64,000 bases of DNA from Neptuniibacter sp. CAU 1671 (lineage in GTDB: Bacteria > Pseudomonadota > Gammaproteobacteria > Pseudomonadales > Balneatricaceae), in NCBI RefSeq assembly GCF_029222905.1, contig NZ_JARHUE010000003.1:62001-126000 (forward strand), in the 5' to 3' direction. This document shows positions 57,579-64,000 of this stretch, one piece after another (within the stretch, counting starts at the first letter, position 1; each line of letters opens with the position of its first letter). Below the pieces are notes generated by a model. The model saw only the letters and a list, made by a program, of their open reading frames with translations, was not told the DNA's origin and ran no database searches. A program made the position numbers and the translations under genes.

Positions 57579-58376
57579 TTAAAGAGACAGGTACTTCTGA
57601 ATTTTCTTCAGCAGCTTTGGACCCATGCCTTTCAGGCTCAGCAGATCTTCCAGCTTTTTATAAGGACGGCTGTTGTAGATAACGCCGGCCAACTTTTTGT
57701 TCAGACCTTTAACCTGCTCGAGTTCCTGCAGCGTTGCTTCGTTGATAGAAACGGTCTGCGCGTCGGCTTTAACTTCTGCAGTTTTAGTCGCAGCGGCTTT
57801 AGCAGGTTGCGCGGCTTTGGCTGGCTCAGCCGTTTTGGCGACGGTTTCTGCTTTTTTAACTTCAGCTTTAACTTCAGCTTTAACTTCAGTTTTGGCTTCA
57901 GGCGCTTCTGCTTCAGCAGCTTTGCGGCCAGTGAAATCCACATCAATCACTTTGCCATCTTCGCTACGGGAAACCGGCGTTTTGGTTTCAACTAAATAAG
58001 GCAGGCCGAAGTTGATGTAATCACGCGTTTCAAACGCGGTGCCGTTCCACTCGCGCAGCATCAGACAGAGTGACCATTCACCAGCCTGAGGCGCGGCAAA
58101 GTTCAGACGGTATTCGCAATTTGGCAGGAAGTGCTGATCCAGCAGTTCGCCAATCTGAGTCCCCGCCAGCGCCTGGCCGTTGAAATTGCCACCCTGATAA
58201 GGTGCAGTTAAAGCCCACAACTCTAAAGACAGAGTGCCGCTTAGAGAAAAATTGTCACGATTGTTAGACAGAACGGGGATGGAGATGACCACCTGCTGAC
58301 CATCGATACGGTAGCGGGCACTGCCATTCAGGCTAATTTCTTGGATGTTATTTTCTAGCTGGGGTGATGCACTCAC
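57579..58376 (-). CDS. Helix-hairpin-helix protein with unknown N-terminal domain
   Basis: 265 residues, no signal peptide. An N-terminal beta-rich domain of about 130 residues (ISLNGSARYRIDGQQVVISIP...CLMLREWNGTAFETRDYINFG) is unknown to me. A Lys/Ala/Glu linker (about 145-210) includes the tandem repeat KAEV. The C-terminus is a ComEA-like helix-hairpin-helix (INEATLQELEQVKGLNKKLAGVIY and LLSLKGMGPKLLKKIQKYL), usually DNA binding. ATG start; convergent with the MFS gene. Confidence 0.8.
   Translation of the reverse strand: MSASPQLENNIQEISLNGSARYRIDGQQVVISIPVLSNNRDNFSLSGTLSLELWALTAPYQGGNFNGQALAGTQIGELLDQHFLPNCEYRLNFAAPQAGEWSLCLMLREWNGTAFETRDYINFGLPYLVETKTPVSRSEDGKVIDVDFTGRKAAEAEAPEAKTEVKAEVKAEVKKAETVAKTAEPAKAAQPAKAAATKTAEVKADAQTVSINEATLQELEQVKGLNKKLAGVIYNSRPYKKLEDLLSLKGMGPKLLKKIQKYLSL
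57855..57890 (-). repeat. Three 12-bp tandem repeats in the linker of the HhH protein
   Basis: TTTAACTTCAGC twice, then TTTAACTTCAGT (plus strand). They encode the KAEV-type linker repeats and may vary in copy number by slippage. Confidence 0.8.
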
Positions 58377-58810
58377 GGCGTTGCTCCTGCACGGGGTGGG
58401 GTTTTGGGGCGGATTCTAAGGGCCTCCTGATGACAGTTTCAACCGCTAAAAACCCTTAATTTAGTGAGTGCATTGGTTTGGTGCGGATGCCTTATTTTGG
58501 GGTGCTTGCTGCACCTGTTTGGTGTTGATAAATAAGTATTAGTTTCATGTGTTTAGTTTGAACTTATGCGTTCTGAATGAGCGGAAATGGGGCATCTTTA
58601 AAAGATGATTTATTTTCAATTTTTTTATGATATGTAGTTATTTTATGCATTTGCGGTATTTGGTTTATTTTCGCCTGTTTCGCATAGCTATGGTCAATTG
58701 TGCAGCTGTGAGAATTGTTCAGAAAATCTCTTATTTTTTGATGTAATTCAGGGTTTCTGTCCGTGTAGTTGTTAAAGTTAAGGCTCATAGATTGAAAAGG
58801 GATGCTGGCG
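58377..58810. other. About 430-bp AT-rich divergent intergenic region
   Basis: No supported gene. It separates the HhH gene (minus) from the GGDEF/EAL gene (plus) and must hold both promoters. It is much more AT-rich than the flanking coding DNA. A 105-codon minus frame (58564-58881) overlaps the start of the GGDEF/EAL gene and is rejected. No tRNA or strong hairpin was seen. Confidence 0.6.
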
Positions 58811-61453
58811 ATGCTTTTTTTGCGGAATGAAACCAACCCCCTGCGCGTTCTGATTTTGCTATCCGGGGTAATGGTCAGCATAGCCTTTATCGTGTTTGGA
58901 ATAGTTGTCTGGCAGGATGTGAAAGAAAGTCAATCTACTCGTTTGGCTGAGCAGCATGATATGTTGCAGCAACGGGCAGTTGACTTTTTAAGTCAGCAAA
59001 CACGCATAGTCGCCCGCACGTTAGCGGAAATAGATCAGCTTGGTCAGATAGTACCTACTGAACTAAAAGCTGATCTGTCTTACCTGATAACCGCGAACGA
59101 TAACATCAGTGCACTATTGATTATGGATCGTACTGGCAGTGTTGTTACTGCGGTGAGCCAGGCAGATACGCCTTCCCTTTCTGTTGAGAATCGTCAGCAA
59201 TTTGAAATGGCGCGGCTGGATAAATCTGTTCAGATAGGGACTGTTCAGCGCTCGGGCATCCTTGCTCCTCCCCAATTACCACTTTTTATCCCGTTGTTGG
59301 ATGACAAAAAGCAAGTGTCATACATCGCTGCGGTTTTTCTGGTGCTAGATCAAAATGTTGGCTTGTTAAATCAGTTAGCGATTGCCCAGAACCAGCGGCT
59401 TTGGTTTGTGGGTCGTGAGGGACAACTTCACCTCACCTACCCGTTAGATAAGGGTTTGGTAGCGGGATTGTTTCGCCAGCGTTTTCCAGATGAAGCACTC
59501 AGAGCGGTTCAGGCTTCTGTAGTGGAAAATCCTCGACTTGAACTGGAAATCTCGGGTCAGACCTATCTGCTGCAGAGTGGTTATATCGCGGACTATCAGC
59601 TGCTTTTATTACAGGGCCAGCCTATTACCTCGTTGATCTCTGTCTGGGCCGGTCAGATGCGCCCTGTAACAGGTGTTTTTCTGTTGTTTTTGCTCGCAGG
59701 TTTTGGGGTTTTCTGGTTCACCAGTCGGATCAGTCAAAAAGTGACGGCTGCCAAAGAGGAGGCAGAGGGTAATGTAGAGAAGTTGTCACAGGCGGTGGAG
59801 CAGAGTCCCAGTAGTATCGTGATTACTGATGCAAACTGGTTGATTGATTATGCAAATAGCCATTTTGATCTGGAGCAGAATGCCTCGGGATTACAGCGTC
59901 ATGTGATTGGTCAGGAAATGATTAATTTTTCACCCTACAGTGAACTGAAAGCTGATTTGATGTTTATTGCTGAAGAGGTGAGTCAGACCGGCAAATGGTT
60001 TGCTGAACGACAGACTGAGTTTAACGGCCATTGGTATGCTTTTTCGATCAGCGGCATCAGCAATAGTGATGGGGTAATCACTCATTTTGTGACGGTTGTT
60101 AATGATATTACGAAGCGAAAACGTGATGAGGAAAAACTTTATCAGCAGGCCAATTATGACTCTCTGACAGGGCTGCCAAATCGGCTTCGCGGTAACCAGG
60201 ACCTTGCTCGTGCTCTACAGACTGCCTGGCATGATCAGTCAAAAATAGCTGTACTCTATCTGGATATCGATAACTTCAAGATGGTTAACGATACGTTTGG
60301 TCACCTTATGGGTGATCAGTTGTTGCAACTGGTAGCAGACCGCCTGAGGAGTGTATGCAGTGACCGGGCTTATGTCTGTCATGTCAGCGGTGATGAATTT
60401 ATGGTGTTCACGACATATAAGGAAAAACCAGAGGTTCAGTTGTTGGCGGACAAAATTCTGAGGGATGTCGAAACGCCTGTCGAAATTGAGGGTAAGTTAC
60501 TGTATGTGTCAGTGAGTATCGGTATTGCCTGTTATCCAGATGACAACAATGATGTTTCTGGTTTGATTAAATTTTCAGATATTGCTCTCTATGAATCGAA
60601 AAAGCAGGGGCGTAAGAGGTACAGTTTTTTTACATCCGAGCTCGAATATGGCCTTAAACGGCGTAGTGAAGTTGAAAATTTGCTGCGACAGGCATTGGCT
60701 CGGGGCGAAATTTATATGGTTTACCAGAGTAAAAACTGCATTAAGACCGGCCAGATTCTGGGTTTTGAAGCACTTATGCGTTGGCAAAGTGCAGATTTAG
60801 GATTTGTTGGCCCGGATGAATTTATCCACGCAGCGGAAGAGGTCGGCCTGATCAATGAGCTTGGTGAATTTGCTCTTGAACAGGCTTGTTCCGACTTGGT
60901 GGTGTTGCAGCAGAAAGCGCCTCGTCGCTTGAATATGGCGGTGAACCTGTCTCTCAGACAGCTGGCGCAAGATGATATCGTGTTTAAAGTCAGGGATGTG
61001 TTGGAAAAAACGCCAATTGAACCTATGCAGTTAGAGCTTGAAATCACGGAAAGCCTATTGGCAGACAATGTCGAATCTTTGATGCCACGTCTTGAAAAAT
61101 TACTGGCTCTGGGTGCGTCACTGACAATTGATGATTTTGGAACAGGCTATAGTTCGCTTAGCTATCTAACGCGTTTTCCAGTGAGTTGCCTGAAGGTGGA
61201 TCGGGCTTTCGTCCGTGATATGGCTAATCATGCAGGTGATGCCACGCTGGCCCGGACGATTATCGCAATGGCGCATGCCCTTAATCTCAAGGTAGTTGCT
61301 GAGGGAATTGAGGATGAGATCCAGCTCGAGATGCTGCGGCAGTACCGTTGCGATATTGGTCAGGGTTATTTTTTCAGCAAACCTGTTCATCTTGAAGAAG
61401 CGCTTAGATTGTTAGAGCGTGATGCAAATCAAGAACACCTGTTTGAAACATGA
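58811..61453 (+). CDS. Membrane GGDEF/EAL protein, probable c-di-GMP phosphodiesterase
   Basis: About 880 residues. Helices at about 13-34 and 287-306 flank a periplasmic sensor domain; a PAS domain follows (about 320-440, QAVEQSPSSIVITDANWLIDYAN), then GGDEF and EAL domains. The GGDEF motif reads SGDEF (near residue 526) and has no RxxD inhibition site, so cyclase activity is doubtful. The EAL domain keeps FEALMRW, EITES, IDDFGTGYSSL, LKVDRAF, AEGIED and QGYFFSKP, so hydrolysis of c-di-GMP is likely. ATG 58811 is chosen over 58802, which is too close to AAAGGG. Confidence 0.92.
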   Translation: MLFLRNETNPLRVLILLSGVMVSIAFIVFGIVVWQDVKESQSTRLAEQHDMLQQRAVDFLSQQTRIVARTLAEIDQLGQIVPTELKADLSYLITANDNISALLIMDRTGSVVTAVSQADTPSLSVENRQQFEMARLDKSVQIGTVQRSGILAPPQLPLFIPLLDDKKQVSYIAAVFLVLDQNVGLLNQLAIAQNQRLWFVGREGQLHLTYPLDKGLVAGLFRQRFPDEALRAVQASVVENPRLELEISGQTYLLQSGYIADYQLLLLQGQPITSLISVWAGQMRPVTGVFLLFLLAGFGVFWFTSRISQKVTAAKEEAEGNVEKLSQAVEQSPSSIVITDANWLIDYANSHFDLEQNASGLQRHVIGQEMINFSPYSELKADLMFIAEEVSQTGKWFAERQTEFNGHWYAFSISGISNSDGVITHFVTVVNDITKRKRDEEKLYQQANYDSLTGLPNRLRGNQDLARALQTAWHDQSKIAVLYLDIDNFKMVNDTFGHLMGDQLLQLVADRLRSVCSDRAYVCHVSGDEFMVFTTYKEKPEVQLLADKILRDVETPVEIEGKLLYVSVSIGIACYPDDNNDVSGLIKFSDIALYESKKQGRKRYSFFTSELEYGLKRRSEVENLLRQALARGEIYMVYQSKNCIKTGQILGFEALMRWQSADLGFVGPDEFIHAAEEVGLINELGEFALEQACSDLVVLQQKAPRRLNMAVNLSLRQLAQDDIVFKVRDVLEKTPIEPMQLELEITESLLADNVESLMPRLEKLLALGASLTIDDFGTGYSSLSYLTRFPVSCLKVDRAFVRDMANHAGDATLARTIIAMAHALNLKVVAEGIEDEIQLEMLRQYRCDIGQGYFFSKPVHLEEALRLLERDANQEHLFET

Positions 61454-61546
61454 CAGGTGCTTAGCTAGTAATAGGGAACAGCTAACTCTAGACTTATCAG
61501 TTATAGATTTTTTGCTGTTGGCAGTGATGCCAAATGAGGATGTTTA

Positions 61547-62746
61547 ATGAATGCCATGGATAGCCATTGGGTAATCCCGCGAATTGATAAACGGATACCT
61601 GTGGTGGCAAGGCTCATGCTTGTGGTGTTGGTGTTGTGTGCGGGTACCGGTATCTATCTGGTCACCCATCTGCAACAGACATGGCAGGAGTACACAGAGC
61701 AGACCTCTGCCCGGGATCAGACCCTGTTTCGTTTGCAGGGTCTTATGGGGTATGGCGGTCTGGTTCATCACTTCAAGGATTATGTGCTGCGGCGTGATAT
61801 ACAGCTATATCATGCCGCGCAGCAGAACCTCGCTGAAGCACGTCTTACGCTCACCGATTACGGACATTTCAACCTGTCAAACGAGGAGAAAGTTGCGCTT
61901 TCTCTATTGCGACAGACGCTCGATGCGTTTGAAGGCAATCTGGAACTGGTACGCCGGGCCATTATAGTGGGTGAAGCCGTACCGGGCGTTGATCTTCAGG
62001 TGAAGATGGACAGTAACGGTGCTAAAACTGCGCTGAACTTATTACACCAGCACATTGAAACTGAGCGCCAGGAGCAACAGAACCAGATCAATTCGCTCGT
62101 TTCTCTGATTGTGTTTTCTTTGCTGGTGGCGCTTCTTGTGACGCTGGTGGGGGGCGGTTACCTGCGTTTTTGTTATCGGAAACAGCTTGTAGTACAGCCT
62201 GTGCTTAAACCCTCCGCTGATAAGGGCTCTCACCTGCCTGCACTGCTTCCGTCTCAATGCTGTGATCTGACCGGTGTGGCAAACCGGCGGGCCTTATTCG
62301 AGCAGGGTGGGCGTATGTTAAAAGCAGCCAAAGCGCAGGATAAGCCGTTCTCGGTGTTGGTGATTGATGTGGATAACTTCCGGCGCATTAATGAGTTGCT
62401 TGGTCCAGGCGTGGGTGACCGTATCCTTCTGGATATCGCCAAACGTCTGAAATCCTATTCTGCCCGGGAAGATCTGCTGGCGCGTATCGGCGGGGATGAG
62501 TTCGCGCTGCTGTTGCATCAGCGAGATGCATTGGCTGCGGCGCGCAAACTGGCTGAAATGTTACATGATCTGGCGACGGCGGATTATCAGATGCTGGAGC
62601 AGTATGGCCTGATGATCAGCTGTTCTGTGGGTGGTGCGATGTATCCGGATGATGGTACTGATTTGGAAACTCTGCTGAAGGTGGCTGACCTGAGAATGTA
62701 CAGTGTGCGTCGCCAGTATCGTGCCGGCCTACGTGACGGGCTTTAA
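61547..62746 (+). CDS. Membrane diguanylate cyclase (GGDEF)
   Basis: 399 residues. Two helices (about 21-43 and 184-206) flank a helical periplasmic sensor (HHFKDYVLRRDIQLYHAA type). The GGDEF domain is intact (RIGGDEFALLL); the inhibition-site arginine is shifted (AREDLL before GGDEF), so feedback control is probably missing. Ribosome site GAGGA 6 bp before ATG. Probably makes c-di-GMP; with the upstream phosphodiesterase it forms an opposing pair. Its stop overlaps the convergent gene's stop in TTAA. Confidence 0.92.
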   Translation: MNAMDSHWVIPRIDKRIPVVARLMLVVLVLCAGTGIYLVTHLQQTWQEYTEQTSARDQTLFRLQGLMGYGGLVHHFKDYVLRRDIQLYHAAQQNLAEARLTLTDYGHFNLSNEEKVALSLLRQTLDAFEGNLELVRRAIIVGEAVPGVDLQVKMDSNGAKTALNLLHQHIETERQEQQNQINSLVSLIVFSLLVALLVTLVGGGYLRFCYRKQLVVQPVLKPSADKGSHLPALLPSQCCDLTGVANRRALFEQGGRMLKAAKAQDKPFSVLVIDVDNFRRINELLGPGVGDRILLDIAKRLKSYSAREDLLARIGGDEFALLLHQRDALAAARKLAEMLHDLATADYQMLEQYGLMISCSVGGAMYPDDGTDLETLLKVADLRMYSVRRQYRAGLRDGL

Positions 62747-64000
62747 TCTTCTGCAACTGAACTCTGTTTGAGTGCGCTGAAGAATTTGCTGATCAGGTGG
62801 TTGGCCTGTTTCTGCAGCAGCTCCTGATGGCGCGGCTGTAACCTCATTATGAGGACCTTGTCTTCATCTTCCCTGCGAATATCCGCATCCTGCAGCAGCG
62901 CCTGCTTGAGCTTGGGTGCTTCTGTCAGTGCTGTGTGGCTTATAAGCGCATTGCTCTGCGTGGTGCGGGTCAGAAAACGGGCTTCTTCCAGTAGCAGGTT
63001 TGGCTTTGATTTATGTCCGCGTGCCAGCGCTGTCTGCAGATTCAGTACCGGTTTAAACAGTCGAATCCGGCTCTGGTTATACAAACGATAAATCAGCGTG
63101 AACAACGTGGCGGCACAGAGGGCGTTAATACCGTGCTCATCACTTTCCAGGGCTTCATTGAAGCGTATGATGACATCTCCGCTCGCTAGTTTTTCCGCCT
63201 CGCCCTGATAGATGCCTGCTACCTGCAGGGCCAGCTGCTGATAAACATTTAGCAGCTCCTGCCGCAGTTCAGGTTCGGTGTTTTCGGCTGCCGGCGTAAC
63301 GGTATCAATGTAAAGGATGTAACCGGCATTCTCCGCTGCAAGCATCAATTCTAGCTCGTGTTCAAACGGGTAGAGGTTGAGCTGGACCTCCTGACGTTGC
63401 TGGAAATGTTTCAGCAGTGGGTTTTCCCGGGCAGGTTTTTCCGGCGGTGGACGCAGGGCTTCGCCTTCATCTTCCTGCAGTTCAAACTCCGGCGTTTTGG
63501 GGTTGTTGAACTCAGGCAGATCCTGAGGGTGATGCTCAAAACGGGGCATATGATTGACTGCATCCCTGGCCGGTTTGAGCAGATCAACCAGATCGCAGGT
63601 GTCATCTTCTACCGCAGTGACTAAGGGCGCGGTGGTTGCCTGAGGCGGGCCTGGCTGTTCGGTGGCGATAGGTTCGGAGTCAGTCTCTGGAGTCTTAAGT
63701 TGTTCAGCGGTATGTTGTTGCAGCAGGTTATCAAAGCCGGGTTTCTGCGCATGGCTATTCGGTGTATCCGTTATCTCATGGTGTTTAAGGGTATACCAGA
63801 GACTGAACAGGGTGATCAGGATCACGGCTGAAGCGAGCAGTCCTGCCTGAGCCAGCGGTTGATTGATCAGGCTCAAAGCAGGCGCTGGATTAAGCCAGAG
63901 TGTCAGAGTGCCGAGGGAGCGTTCACCGGTCAGTGTCGATTCGAGTTTCAGGTCTGTTGCATTGCCTGCCCGGGCGATCACCATTTTATCTGTATTCTTA
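62743..64000 (-). CDS. Membrane protein with degenerate class III cyclase-like domain (5' end outside window)
   Basis: At least 413 residues; the frame stays open to the window edge beyond the first ATG (63984), so the N-terminus is probably missing. One helix near residues 45-65 (QAGLLASAVILITLFSLWYTL), a long acidic/Pro-rich linker, and a C-terminal half (residues about 210-390) with cyclase-like order: GYILYIDTV, ASGDVIIRF, CAATLFTLIYRLYNQ, LNLQTALARGHKS, EARFLTRTTQSNALISHTAL. Not all catalytic residues can be assigned, so activity is doubtful. It could be a YtjB/AhpA-like (SMP) protein; low confidence on family. Confidence 0.7.
   Translation of the reverse strand, partial: KNTDKMVIARAGNATDLKLESTLTGERSLGTLTLWLNPAPALSLINQPLAQAGLLASAVILITLFSLWYTLKHHEITDTPNSHAQKPGFDNLLQQHTAEQLKTPETDSEPIATEQPGPPQATTAPLVTAVEDDTCDLVDLLKPARDAVNHMPRFEHHPQDLPEFNNPKTPEFELQEDEGEALRPPPEKPARENPLLKHFQQRQEVQLNLYPFEHELELMLAAENAGYILYIDTVTPAAENTEPELRQELLNVYQQLALQVAGIYQGEAEKLASGDVIIRFNEALESDEHGINALCAATLFTLIYRLYNQSRIRLFKPVLNLQTALARGHKSKPNLLLEEARFLTRTTQSNALISHTALTEAPKLKQALLQDADIRREDEDKVLIMRLQPRHQELLQKQANHLISKFFSALKQSSVAED

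Noticed and set aside
58564-58881. 105-codon minus-strand frame in the AT-rich gap
   Set aside because: Overlaps the start of the GGDEF/EAL gene and has no ribosome site or similarity.

Overview
The window is chromosomal DNA from a marine, motile gammaproteobacterium, most likely an Oceanospirillales-type organism (Marinobacterium, Neptunomonas or Amphritea relatives; this is inferred from gene order and protein sequence, not from a search). The evidence is the pilMNOPQ-aroKB-damX-gltBD-hemE order and the nrdR-ribD-ribE-ribBA-ribH-nusB-thiL-pgpA order, both also seen in Pseudomonas and relatives, a PomAB-type sodium-driven flagellar stator, and a complete ectoine operon with its own aspartokinase and MarR-type regulator. 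I found no rRNA, tRNA, CRISPR array, insertion sequence or prophage.

Region by region. 1-15.3 kb: type IV pilus assembly genes pilM (cut by the left edge) to pilQ, the shikimate genes aroK and aroB, damX, glutamate synthase gltB/gltD and hemE. 15.3-16.2 kb: a small accessory-looking segment with an AT-richer orphan ORF and about 0.4 kb of GC-rich noncoding DNA lying between two 32-bp hairpins that share GTTAAG...CTTAAC ends. 16.2-24.9 kb: metY, an mdh with an extended C-terminus, a DUF155 membrane protein, radA, a PilZ protein, ettA, a small heat-shock protein and a PedF-like cytochrome c. 25-35.2 kb: glyA, nrdR, the riboflavin cluster with nusB, thiL and pgpA, then the opposing dxs-ispA-xseB isoprenoid operon. 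35.4-39.3 kb: pomA/pomB, cytochrome c5, ppk2 and two small unknown genes.

39.3-43.9 kb: ectA-ectB-ectC-ask_ect on the minus strand with divergent ectR, the osmoadaptation unit. 43.8-49.2 kb: a ZntB/CorA-type transporter and a MacB-like ABC system (membrane fusion protein, ATPase and two FtsX-type permeases, overlapping genes). 49.2-57.6 kb: a DctB-like sensor kinase and DctD-like sigma-54 activator, a TAXI-type TRAP binding protein, a fused TRAP permease and an MFS transporter. In the gap before the binding-protein gene there is a GG-N10-GC sigma-54 promoter and three copies of a 16-bp repeat upstream of it, which makes a self-contained regulatory circuit readable from the sequence. 57.6-64 kb: an unusual helix-hairpin-helix protein, a GGDEF/EAL protein, a GGDEF protein and, cut by the right edge, a membrane protein whose C-terminal half resembles a degenerate class III nucleotide cyclase domain.

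Most of the window is conserved core genome. The parts that merit a second look are the accessory segment at 15.3-16.1 kb, the sigma-54/repeat architecture at 52.7-53.0 kb, the nucleotide-signalling cluster at the right end, the ppk2 neighbourhood, the mdh extension and several intercistronic hairpins. No clearly new multi-gene system was recognised.
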